NCBI GenBank assembly: GCA_937957815.1
Contig: CALFXN010000123.1
Span: 1 to 20,324 of the forward strand
Source: an uncultured Synergistales bacterium
Lineage (GTDB): Bacteria; Synergistota; Synergistia; Synergistales; Aminobacteriaceae
Direction of reading: 5' to 3'
Length of the DNA stretch: 20,324 bases
A program made the translations under genes and the position numbers. This document shows, one piece after another, positions 1 through 7,130 of the stretch. The notes beneath the pieces were generated by a model. That model searched no databases and was not told the origin of the DNA. It worked only from the letters and a program-made list of their open reading frames with translations. The first letter of the stretch is position 1, and each line of letters starts with the position of its first letter.

Positions 1-786
1 CCCCCCCCTCCCGAGCCGCATCAGCGAGTATCCCCGGTAGTACCGCGCCATTCTTCCCTCGCGCGAGGAGATCGGAACGGCGCGAAGCAATGCGGCCGCC
101 TTCGCGTAGTCTCTTCTGAGATAGGCCGCGTACCCGACGACGAACGAAATATCGGCGGACCACGGCTTCGGAGACTCCGAGAGGATCGCCAGCGCCTTCG
201 CGTTCGTCGGGTGCAGCAGCAGGAGTTCCCTGCACGCGTTCGAGGTTTCGGCCCTGCGCGCGGGATCCTTCACGTCCGGGAGGGAAACGAGTTCCGAAAG
301 GACCTGCATCTTCTGGGCCTTCCCGTCGGAGAGGGCATACATCTTCCGGAGCAACGTCCGCTTCGGCGCGACCTCGTCCGCCGCCGCAAGGCGGTAGAGC
401 GCGTAGGCCGCGAAGTATTCGAGATCCTTCGGGCACTTCGACGAGAGGAGCCGCGTCGCTTCGGCCTTCGCGTCCGCCGTCCGCCCCGTGCGCTCGAGCG
501 CGAGGATCCGGATCATGTCAGCATACGGAACGATCTCCTGCGGCATGCCTTTTTTCGCCCGGTCCATACATTCCAGCGCTTCCTCCCGGTTTCCGCGAAT
601 CCAGAAGGCATTGGCCGCGAGTGAGAGTTCCCGCGCCGACATGTCGGGAGAAGCCGCCGCGAACACCTTGTCCAACTCGTCCCAGCGACGCTCCCGGAAG
701 AGCCGCTCGATGTCTGCGGCATGCAGCGGAAGCGCGAGAAACGCCACGAGAATCAGCGAAGAGATCGCCCGGACGATCGTCGTCAT
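1..786 (-). CDS. Exported helical-repeat (TPR-like) protein, C-terminus cut by contig end; possible Slt-type lytic transglycosylase
   Basis: The frame is open from an ATG at 786 to the first base, giving 262 codons with no stop, so the C-terminus lies outside the window. Residues 1-23 look like a Sec signal peptide: a hydrophobic stretch ending in LPLHA before AD, with probable cleavage after residue 23. The rest is alanine- and leucine-rich and helical, with repeated segments of TPR flavour such as RGNREEALECMDRAKKG and ARYYRGYSLMRLGR. That pattern resembles the superhelical part of periplasmic Slt-type transglycosylases or YbgF/BamD-like TPR proteins, but no catalytic domain is visible, so the function is a guess. 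The start overlaps the stop of the upstream GGDEF gene by four bases (ATGA), so the two are probably translationally coupled in one operon. The last codons, at positions 1-8, fall in a run of C and may be unreliable. Confidence 0.8.
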   Translation of the reverse strand, partial: MTTIVRAISSLILVAFLALPLHAADIERLFRERRWDELDKVFAAASPDMSARELSLAANAFWIRGNREEALECMDRAKKGMPQEIVPYADMIRILALERTGRTADAKAEATRLLSSKCPKDLEYFAAYALYRLAAADEVAPKRTLLRKMYALSDGKAQKMQVLSELVSLPDVKDPARRAETSNACRELLLLHPTNAKALAILSESPKPWSADISFVVGYAAYLRRDYAKAAALLRAVPISSREGRMARYYRGYSLMRLGRGG

Positions 787-1664
787 TCGTTCATCCTGTT
801 CCTTCCCTCGTTTTTCGCCCTGTACAGCGCCGTGTCGGCGCGCCGGACGAGGACCTCCGGCCCGGACGTCCCGTCGTCGCACGCGAAACCGAGGCTCGCC
901 GTCACGGAGACGAGCGTCCCCTGCGCGAGCATCGGCGTGCCGCCGACGGCGTCGCGGATCCGCTCGAGCGTCCGTATGGCGTCGCCGCGTTCCGTGCCCG
1001 GCAGGATGACGAGGAACTCCTCGCCCCCGTAGCGCCCCGCGATATCGTAGTTCCGGAGGGCGCCCCGGACGCGCCGGGCGGTTTCCTGGAGCACGTCGTC
1101 TCCGGCAAGGTGCCCGAGCGTGTCGTTGACGTTCTTGAAGAGATCGAGGTCGAGAAGACCGACGCACAGGCGCCTTCCTTCCCGGCGCGACCGTGCGAGC
1201 TCCTCTTCGAGGCGGTCCAGGATGGCACGCCGGTTCATGAGTTTCGTCAGGGAGTCGTAGAGCGCCATGTGGCGCAACTGTTCCTGCAGCCCGACGATGC
1301 GTTCCCCGGCCGTGATGCGCACCCGGAGTTCGTGCGGATCGAAGGGTTTGGTCACGTAGTCGTCGGCGCCGGACTCGAGGCCTCTGATGATATGGACCTT
1401 TTCGTCGCGCACCGTGACGAGGATGATGTACCGGTAGGAGTGGTCCGCCGGGATGTGGGCGCGGAGCCTCCGGCACAATTCCGGCCCCTCGAGCCCGGGC
1501 ATGATCCAGTCGACGAGCGCGATCGGCGGCGAATCCTCGGAAGAGAGGATGCGCCAGGCCTCTTCTCCGTCCCGCGCGACTATGACGTCGTATCCCCACT
1601 TCCGGAGCAGGGATTCCAGAAGGAGACGCGACGTCGCGTCGTCTTCGGCAATGAGAACCTTCAT
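783..1664 (-). CDS. Response regulator with GGDEF domain (diguanylate cyclase)
   Basis: This 293-residue protein has a receiver domain (residues about 1-120) and a GGDEF domain (about 130-290). The receiver has the acidic pair at 8-9, phosphoacceptor D52 in LVDWIMPG, T84 and K106. The output domain has DSLTKLMNRR near 137 and an intact GGEEF active site at 213-217. An RxxD inhibitory site (RNYD, 204-207) sits five residues before GGEEF, so product feedback by c-di-GMP is expected. The protein should make c-di-GMP from two GTP in the cytoplasm once its receiver is phosphorylated. I chose the ATG at 1664 because AAGGA lies about nine bases upstream. An ATG at 1673 overlaps the kinase stop and would add three residues, but its SD-like sequence directly abuts the start. 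It lies directly after a hybrid kinase with an HPt domain, its most likely phosphodonor. Confidence 0.93.
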   Translation of the reverse strand: MKVLIAEDDATSRLLLESLLRKWGYDVIVARDGEEAWRILSSEDSPPIALVDWIMPGLEGPELCRRLRAHIPADHSYRYIILVTVRDEKVHIIRGLESGADDYVTKPFDPHELRVRITAGERIVGLQEQLRHMALYDSLTKLMNRRAILDRLEEELARSRREGRRLCVGLLDLDLFKNVNDTLGHLAGDDVLQETARRVRGALRNYDIAGRYGGEEFLVILPGTERGDAIRTLERIRDAVGGTPMLAQGTLVSVTASLGFACDDGTSGPEVLVRRADTALYRAKNEGRNRMNE

Positions 1665-1669
1665 CCTGT

Positions 1670-3829
1670 TCATTCCTTTTCGTCGCCGTCCCCGAAGGAC
1701 GCCACTTCTGCAAAGCGCCGCCATTCTTCCTTCAGAAGGCCCGATACGGCGCGCATCCCGTCCAGGTCTTCCCGAGAGGCAATATCTTCCGCCCGCGAGG
1801 CCAGCACCGAAAGGGCCTTTGCGGCGACATTCGCCGCCGCTCCCCGGAGCGTGTGCGCCGCCACTCTCGCGGCCGCCGCGTCCCCCCGTTCCGCCGCCTC
1901 TTCGAACTGAGAGACAAGCGCCTTCCCGTCGGCCAAAAAGGTCCGCACTACCCGAACACAGAGTTCTTCGTCCCATATGACCCTCTCCAAAAGGGATGCC
2001 CGGTCGAATGTGTCCGTCGCGGCGATCCCGTTTCCTTCAGGCATCGCAACGACTTCGGAGTCGTCCGCGGTCCACGCCCCGCCGCCGGTCCGTCCGAAGG
2101 TCGCAATGGTTCGCGCAAGTTCGGCCGGATCGACCGGCTTCGGAAGATATCCGTCCATTCCGGCGGCCAGACAGGTCTCCCTGTCTCCCTTCATCGCGTT
2201 CGCCGTCATCGCGATGATGGGGATCCTGACGCCGGAGCCTTCGGACGCCCGGATGCGCCGTGTCGTTTCGACACCGTCCATTCCGGGCATCTGAACGTCC
2301 ATCAGCACCATATCATACCGTTCCCGTCCGAGGGCGTCCAACGCTTCCTGTCCTCCCTCCACAAGTTCCACCGAAACGCCAAGCTTTCCGAGGAGAGCTT
2401 CGAGAACGCGCCGGTTCGTCGCGTTGTCCTCGACGACGAGAACCCGGAGCCCGGAGATATCGTCCGTCGGTCCGGAAGACGCGATCGCGTCGCACGCGTC
2501 CCCGGAAGTCATATCGGCCACGGGGAGCTCCAGCGTGAACCAGAACGTCGACCCCTTTCCCGGTTCGCTTTCGGCCCCGATCCGGCCGCCCATCATTCCG
2601 ACGAGGCTCCGGGAGATCGCAAGTCCGAGTCCGCTGCCGCCGTAGAGGCGGGATGTCGACGCGTCCGCCTGCGTGAAGGGACGGAAGAGTCGGGCGAGCG
2701 TCTCCGACGGAATTCCGATGCCCGTGTCCGTGACGCGGACCATGAGGACGCAGCGCCCCTCCCGACGGGACTGTTCCGTTACGCGGACGGCCACGGCCCC
2801 CTCGTGGGTGAACTTGATCGCGTTTCCGAGAAGATTCGCGAATATCTGTCGGACGCGCCCCGGGTCGCCGACGAGAGAGGCCGGGAGAGACGGGTCCGTC
2901 TCCATGACGAATCCAAGCCCCTTTTCCGCAGCCATGCGGCGGTGGGTCGAGGCTATGTGTCGCAGAAGCTCGCGGAGGTCGAACGGGATCCGTTCGAAAT
3001 CCAGCCGTCCGGCCTCGATCCTGGAAATGTCGAGGAGATCGTTGAGCAGTCGCAGGAGAAGCCCCGATTCCGACAGAATGGTTCTTGCCATATCCTCCTG
3101 GTTGGCGTCGAGCGGCGTCTGAAGCAACAGGCGCCCCATGCCGATGACGCCGTTCATCTGCGTCCGGATCTCGTGGCTGATGTTCGCGAGGAACGTGTCC
3201 TTCGAGCGGCTTGCGTCGGCCAGCGCCCGCTCGGATTCCTCGAGTCGGCGGACCTTTCCTTCGAGTTCGGCGTTGAGACGGCTGACGGTCCGGTAGAGTT
3301 CGGCGTTCTGGAGAATTCCGGCGGCGGCTCCGAGGATGACTGTCAGGAAGGCGAAGGAAACGTCGAGGATGTCGCGCGCGTCCTCGTCGGGAATGCCGAG
3401 GAACAGCCCCATGCTCCTGTTCTGGGCGATGATCGCGTGGAGCAGCAGCGGCGTCGTTCCGTCGGAGGCCGTGACGGTGACCGGGCGGTTCCTGTCGATG
3501 CACCACGCGACGGTCCCGTCCTCGACGAGGATGTCTTTTTCCCGTTCCATCCACTCGAGCGAATCCGGAGGATCGCAATGCCGGCACGAAAACTCGAGAC
3601 TGTCCCCGCTGATAAGGGAAAACGCCATCATCCTGAAACGCACGAACGAGCGCAGACGATGCGCAGTCTGCCGGAGAAGCTCCTCTTCCGAGAACGAATC
3701 GTCGAGCGCGACGTTGAAGGTCACCGACGAAAGCGCCGCCTCGAGCACCTGCGCGACGGCCCGCCGCTCCCCTTCGAGCGCCTCCACCCTCTCCCGCAGC
3801 CTCCGAAGCTCCTTTTCGAGATGTCCCAT
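1670..3829 (-). CDS. Soluble hybrid sensor histidine kinase (coiled coil, GAF-like, HisKA, HATPase, receiver, HPt)
   Basis: This 719-residue BarA-like architecture lacks any membrane segment. A coiled coil covers residues 1-30 and a GAF-like sensory region about 45-180. A second coil (about 180-210) leads to HisKA with H219 in SHEIRTQMNG. HATPase_c follows, with an N box at 332-341, DTGIGI at 368-373 and GGSGLGL at 397-403. The receiver has D511 in LMDVQMPGMDG, T542 and K564. The HPt domain has H659 in AAHTLRGAAAN. The proline that normally follows HEIRT is glutamine here (Q224). The sensory region carries C82 and C85 (CRHC) and C110. It autophosphorylates and should relay through its own receiver and HPt to an external receiver, most likely the GGDEF regulator encoded next. 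The ATG at 3829 has only a weak GGGTG upstream; a GTG at 3838 would add three residues. The gap to the HDOD stop is ten bases. Confidence 0.93.
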   Translation of the reverse strand: MGHLEKELRRLRERVEALEGERRAVAQVLEAALSSVTFNVALDDSFSEEELLRQTAHRLRSFVRFRMMAFSLISGDSLEFSCRHCDPPDSLEWMEREKDILVEDGTVAWCIDRNRPVTVTASDGTTPLLLHAIIAQNRSMGLFLGIPDEDARDILDVSFAFLTVILGAAAGILQNAELYRTVSRLNAELEGKVRRLEESERALADASRSKDTFLANISHEIRTQMNGVIGMGRLLLQTPLDANQEDMARTILSESGLLLRLLNDLLDISRIEAGRLDFERIPFDLRELLRHIASTHRRMAAEKGLGFVMETDPSLPASLVGDPGRVRQIFANLLGNAIKFTHEGAVAVRVTEQSRREGRCVLMVRVTDTGIGIPSETLARLFRPFTQADASTSRLYGGSGLGLAISRSLVGMMGGRIGAESEPGKGSTFWFTLELPVADMTSGDACDAIASSGPTDDISGLRVLVVEDNATNRRVLEALLGKLGVSVELVEGGQEALDALGRERYDMVLMDVQMPGMDGVETTRRIRASEGSGVRIPIIAMTANAMKGDRETCLAAGMDGYLPKPVDPAELARTIATFGRTGGGAWTADDSEVVAMPEGNGIAATDTFDRASLLERVIWDEELCVRVVRTFLADGKALVSQFEEAAERGDAAAARVAAHTLRGAAANVAAKALSVLASRAEDIASREDLDGMRAVSGLLKEEWRRFAEVASFGDGDEKE

Positions 3830-3839
3830 GGCACCCACG

Positions 3840-5126
3840 CTAGAACACGAGAAAGACGTTCATGATCTCCCGGATCTGCCGCTCTCCCTGTCTGACGATC
3901 GACTCGAGCGCCGGGGGCGTGAGCTCGAGAAGATCCCACGCGGCGTTCTCCGGGGCCGGGACGAAGAAAGATCCGCTCGTTCCGATCCGGAGCGCGTTGG
4001 CGACAACGTCGCCGAGGTGGACAAGCGCCGCGTCGCGCGTCGATGGCTCGGACGCGGAATCCGCCGGTCCGGATTCCGAGGGAATGTGGTGGCGTCTGAC
4101 GAGATCCCGGATCGGCTCGGGAATGTTCCAGTGCTCGAGGAGACGGTTGCCGAGCGTCGCGTGGTCGTAGCCGAGGAAGGTTCGCTCGGACTCGACGAGC
4201 GGAACGCGCCGGGATCGCGCGTGTTCCATCAGGGAGGTCATCACCTGCGGAAGGCGCGTGAGCATGATGATGCGTCCGAGGTCGTGGAGCAGCCCCGCGA
4301 GAAAGAACCGCTCCTCGGACGGATGGCGCCGCGAGAACGCGAGAAGGCGAGAAAAGATTCCGCACGCGATCGAGTGTTTCCAGAAGGATTTCATGTCCAC
4401 CATCTGGGGCGGAACGTGTTTGAAGACGCTGATCGTCGAGACCGCGAGCGCGAGCGACGTGAGTTCGTTCGTGCCGATGATGGCGACGGCGCGCGGAATG
4501 GACGTAATCGGATTCGGAAAGCCGTAGAACGAACTGTTCACGAGCCGGAGAAGGCGGACGGTGAGGCTCGGATCCTTGCTGACGACCTGGGCGATGTGCG
4601 TGGCCGAACTTACGGGAGAGTTGAGGACTTCGCGGATCTTGAAATAGATGTCCGGAAACGAGACGAGACGGACATCCTGACGCAGGAGAAATTCCGGTGA
4701 AACTCCCTCGTGCGGAATCACGGGATCGGGCATCCTGCCCCGCTCCCCCGACCGGATCGCGTTCAGCTCGTCGAGTTCCGGAAAGGGTCCCGGTGATCCG
4801 GTCGCGATACGTTCGGTGAACCTGATGGCACAGATCCGTCTCAGTTCCGCGAGGCATCCGTGATCGCCATCGCCCGGGGGCAACAACAGGGACGCGATCT
4901 CCTCGCCTTTTCGGGCCGCTTCTTCGTCGACGCGGATCCGTTCCTGCACTTCGGCGTCGTCGGTGCCTTCGATGTCGGCCTCCGCCACTCCCCAGACCTT
5001 CATCATTTTCGTGTGCTTGTCGATCAGCACCGCACCCTTCGCAAGGATGAATCTCCCGTTCGGAGCCTTCAGGTCCGACGCGAGCACCATTCCCGCCTTG
5101 AGATTGCCGACCTTGACCCTGCCCAC
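3840..5126 (-). CDS. HDOD domain protein
   Basis: This is a 428-residue cytoplasmic protein. Residues 1-55 match the N-terminal module common in such proteins (VKVGNLKAGMVLASDL, then GRFILAKGAVL and a helix ending KVWGV). A charged linker follows, then an HDOD domain from about 145 to 350 that begins RLVSFPDIYFKIREVLNS. HD-like residues remain in FLAGLLHDLGR (H281, D282) and GYDHATLGNRLLEHWNIP. HDOD proteins are usually non-enzymatic or poorly defined scaffolds in signalling, often beside c-di-GMP and chemotaxis proteins, which fits the kinase and diguanylate cyclase downstream. The frame stays open far upstream, but that part is antisense-like sequence inside the membrane-protein gene. I start at the GTG at 5126, directly before the conserved RVKVGNL; GAGGA lies twelve bases upstream, a little far. 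It is eight bases after the yeeE-like gene. Confidence 0.9.
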   Translation of the reverse strand: MGRVKVGNLKAGMVLASDLKAPNGRFILAKGAVLIDKHTKMMKVWGVAEADIEGTDDAEVQERIRVDEEAARKGEEIASLLLPPGDGDHGCLAELRRICAIRFTERIATGSPGPFPELDELNAIRSGERGRMPDPVIPHEGVSPEFLLRQDVRLVSFPDIYFKIREVLNSPVSSATHIAQVVSKDPSLTVRLLRLVNSSFYGFPNPITSIPRAVAIIGTNELTSLALAVSTISVFKHVPPQMVDMKSFWKHSIACGIFSRLLAFSRRHPSEERFFLAGLLHDLGRIIMLTRLPQVMTSLMEHARSRRVPLVESERTFLGYDHATLGNRLLEHWNIPEPIRDLVRRHHIPSESGPADSASEPSTRDAALVHLGDVVANALRIGTSGSFFVPAPENAAWDLLELTPPALESIVRQGERQIREIMNVFLVF

Positions 5127-5134
5127 GACCGACG

Positions 5135-6190
5135 CTATTCCTCGCTCCGGAGCGTGGACCGGAAGATCAGGAGAACGGACGCGACGACCGCGGCAGCGAT
5201 CAGAAGCGACAGGACCGACGACGAAAGGGTCCGCATCGCGTGCGAGACACGAGGCTCGCCGGAGAAGAGAATCCCGGCGAACGCCCTTTCGAGGGCGACC
5301 AGCCCGCTCATCCTGTGAGCGAGCGTCGAGAGGAACATCCCGGCGAGGAAGACGAGCCCGGAGAGGGTACCGTTCCCGGCGTTGACCGCGTGCCAGACCG
5401 TACACCCTCCGGAAAGCATGAACGCGAACGACGCGAGGGCCGTCGAAACGGCCTTGACGAGCGTCGGCCAGAGACCCTTGAGCGGATCGTCCGGCAGGAA
5501 GTCGAAAGAAAACGTCCCGGACAGGAGCGCGTAAACGAGCGAACCGGCGGCCATCGACGCGATCGGGATGAATCCCGACGGCATGCGGAACCACAGGGCG
5601 TTCCTGAGCCCCTCGATCACGCAGAACCGCACCCTCTGCATCGCGGCCCCGAGCGCGGCCCCGATCAGGATCACGATTCCGACGGCCAGGTACTGCCGCG
5701 GGTAGTTCAGATCGAGCGACCAGGCCATATAGCACGCCGACGCGACAGCCGTCGCGACGACGAGGCGCCGCGCCCATTCGTCCCGGACGCGGACGCTCGC
5801 CCCGTTCTGGATCGTGAATCCGTTCCGGATCAGGCGCACACCGAGCCAGCCGCCGAAGACGAAGCCGGCGACCTCGAAGATCCGTCCCATGTGCCCGTAT
5901 CCGAACTGCAGGAAGACGCACCAGGGACAGCCGAAAAACTCCGGAAGCGCGAACCCCGTCGCGAAGCCGAGCAGGAGCGGTCCCGCGAGAAACGCAGGAC
6001 GGGAGACGAACTCCTTTCCCGAAACGGCCGCGAGGAGAGCCCCGAGCATGAACCCGGAGATCTCCGGCCTCGTCGTGACGCCCGTGCATCCTCCGACGAG
6101 GCCGTACCATTCGGCGAAGTAGAACATGAGGGGATAGCAGAACGCGACCGCGAGCCCCACGGCGAGCGGAGACACGAACTTCAGGAGCAT
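5135..6190 (-). CDS. YeeE/YedE-family inner membrane protein, putative sulfur or selenium compound transporter
   Basis: This 351-residue protein is almost entirely hydrophobic, with roughly nine or ten membrane segments in two half-repeats. Cysteines characteristic of the YeeE/YedE fold are visible: GGCTG (C35), VRFC (C190) and SGGCTVWHAVNAGNGT (C263). The last resembles the family's GGC...AGEG signature in altered form. Characterised YeeE (TsuA) members import thiosulfate through cysteines; YedE members are linked to selenium metabolism. Unusual here is a CPWC motif at 88-91. I prefer the ATG at 6190, with AAGGAG nine bases upstream, over a GTG at 6211 that includes the ribosome binding site in the coding part. 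No TusA/SirA-like partner gene lies beside it. It is the first gene of the minus-strand signalling operon, so it may supply or sense the cue, but its substrate cannot be told from sequence. Confidence 0.8.
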   Translation of the reverse strand: MLLKFVSPLAVGLAVAFCYPLMFYFAEWYGLVGGCTGVTTRPEISGFMLGALLAAVSGKEFVSRPAFLAGPLLLGFATGFALPEFFGCPWCVFLQFGYGHMGRIFEVAGFVFGGWLGVRLIRNGFTIQNGASVRVRDEWARRLVVATAVASACYMAWSLDLNYPRQYLAVGIVILIGAALGAAMQRVRFCVIEGLRNALWFRMPSGFIPIASMAAGSLVYALLSGTFSFDFLPDDPLKGLWPTLVKAVSTALASFAFMLSGGCTVWHAVNAGNGTLSGLVFLAGMFLSTLAHRMSGLVALERAFAGILFSGEPRVSHAMRTLSSSVLSLLIAAAVVASVLLIFRSTLRSEE

Positions 6191-6199
6191 CCGGACCGA

Positions 6200-6205
6200 C
6201 TCCTT
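6200..6205 (-). promoter_or_regulatory. Ribosome binding site deciding the yeeE-like start
   Basis: AAGGAG on the minus strand lies nine bases before the ATG at 6190. It supports that start over the upstream in-frame GTG at 6211, which would place this site inside the coding sequence. Confidence 0.6.
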
Positions 6206-6299
6206 TCGCACGCGCCGCCTTCATGGCCGCGAACGCGCGGAAGACGCGTCCGCAAAACGGCGGAAATTGCGACTTCCGCGCAAGTCCCGGGGCGGCACA

Positions 6300-6308
6300 T
6301 GATAAGAT
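6300..6308 (+). promoter_or_regulatory. Putative extended -10 promoter for the M48 peptidase gene
   Basis: TGA-TAAGAT matches an extended -10 element (TGn plus five of six bases of TATAAT). No convincing -35 box lies 17 bases upstream. Transcription would begin near 6314, leaving about 27 bases before the ATG. It sits in the short divergent region between the yeeE-like gene and this peptidase gene; no clear minus-strand promoter was recognised there. Confidence 0.4.
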
Positions 6309-6340
6309 TCTAGCAGAACTCGGAATGGGGGCGAACCGGA

Positions 6341-6967
6341 ATGACACGTCGCGGAATCACAATGCTGGCGTTTCTTTTGTGGCTGCTCGCGCCCGCGTGC
6401 GCGGTCGCGGATGTGGGCGACCGGACGGTCGCTGCGGTCTGGCAGAGGATTTCGGCGGCCGCGGGGCTCCCGGAGTCTCCGGTGCACTTCGAGGACGCGA
6501 AGGAGCCGAACGCGTGGATCGCCTTCGGTCCGAACAGACAGGAACTCCACGTGACGAGATCGCTCATCGCGCTTCTGAAGTCCGAAGACGAAATGGCCGG
6601 GATCCTCGCGCACGAGGCGGGACACATCAAGCTCGGGCACTACGGGAATACGGTCGGACGGAATCTCGCGTGGACTCTGCTTGCGACGCTCTTCAGAGGG
6701 GATCGGGTCGGAGAGACAATCGCGGGAGTCGGCATCGGCCTTGCGGAATCCGGCTTCAGCCGGGAACAGGAAGTCGAGGCGGACGACTACGGCGTCCGCC
6801 TGTCTGTGAAGGCAGGATACTCCCCTTGGGGACTCCTCCGTGCGATGGAGCGCATGAAGAACGCTGGATTCACGACGAGCCCGAACGGCTTCAATTCACA
6901 CCCGCCCACGGAACGGAGACTCCAGAGACTCAGGGAAACGGCCGCGGAGGCTGACCGGAACCGATAG
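6341..6967 (+). CDS. Exported M48-family zinc metallopeptidase
   Basis: This 208-residue protein has a signal peptide (residues 1-23) with a hydrophobic core and the cleavage motif AVA before D, so it should act outside the cytoplasmic membrane. The zinc site is complete: HEAGH at 91-95 gives two histidine ligands and the catalytic glutamate, and the EVEAD segment (144-148) gives the third ligand. A C-terminal SHPPTERRLQRL segment is typical of BepA/LoiP-like M48 proteases. The size is that of a bare protease domain with no TPR extension. The family degrades misfolded or unassembled envelope proteins; the substrate here is unknown. C20 before the cleavage site is not in a lipobox (no leucine at -3), so I call it soluble rather than a lipoprotein. 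It appears monocistronic, with a new promoter between it and the next gene. Confidence 0.92.
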   Translation: MTRRGITMLAFLLWLLAPACAVADVGDRTVAAVWQRISAAAGLPESPVHFEDAKEPNAWIAFGPNRQELHVTRSLIALLKSEDEMAGILAHEAGHIKLGHYGNTVGRNLAWTLLATLFRGDRVGETIAGVGIGLAESGFSREQEVEADDYGVRLSVKAGYSPWGLLRAMERMKNAGFTTSPNGFNSHPPTERRLQRLRETAAEADRNR

Positions 6968-7026
6968 TGCGAGACGTTGCATGAATACATTATCCATCTC
7001 TACACAAGTCGCATATCCCATAAAAA

Positions 7027-7035
7027 TGCTATAAT
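7027..7035 (+). promoter_or_regulatory. Extended -10 promoter for the aminotransferase pair
   Basis: TGC-TATAAT is a perfect -10 hexamer with an extended -10 TGn. The surrounding sequence is clearly more AT-rich than the rest of the window. The -35 position (about 7007-7012) is poor, as is usual for extended -10 promoters. Predicted start near 7042 gives a leader of about 90 bases before the ATG at 7131. Confidence 0.65.
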
Positions 7036-7041
7036 TGTAGT

Positions 7042-7130
7042 GAACTGACGGTTTTTTTCCGTCTATAGCCCAAGAACTCGGGAAATCCGGCATGCTCCGC
7101 GTGCCGACACTCGTTACGGGAGGGATTTAT
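7042..7130 (+). promoter_or_regulatory. Structured 5' leader of the aminotransferase operon
   Basis: Between the predicted transcription start and the gene lie two inverted repeats. GACGG and CCGTC (7047-7051 and 7059-7063) enclose a loop of seven T. CGGCATGC and GCGTGCCG (7088-7095 and 7099-7106) form an eight-pair stem with a three-base loop and one G-U pair. A strong GGGAGGG ribosome binding site follows just before the ATG. Neither stem is followed by a T tract, so they are not terminators. It matches no riboswitch class I recognise; a regulatory role is only a possibility. Confidence 0.35.

Noticed and set aside
1853..3865. A 670-codon open frame on the plus strand, opposite the histidine kinase
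   Set aside because: It is the antisense of a clear kinase and is rich in Arg, Glu, His and Pro with no domain pattern. Long antisense frames are expected at this GC content.
6250..6290. Short inverted repeats (CGGAA...TTCCG and TTGCG...CGCAA) between the divergent yeeE-like and M48 genes, as a possible operator
   Set aside because: The arms are only five bases in GC-rich sequence and overlap one another; chance is a sufficient explanation.
5127..6347. Upstream extension of the HDOD frame through the YeeE-like gene
   Set aside because: The extension is Arg/Gly-rich, overlaps a membrane protein gene in another frame on the same strand, and ends exactly where HDOD-family homology begins.
6968..7029. 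Possible terminator after the M48 peptidase gene
   Set aside because: The stretch is AT-rich but I found no stable inverted repeat followed by a T tract.
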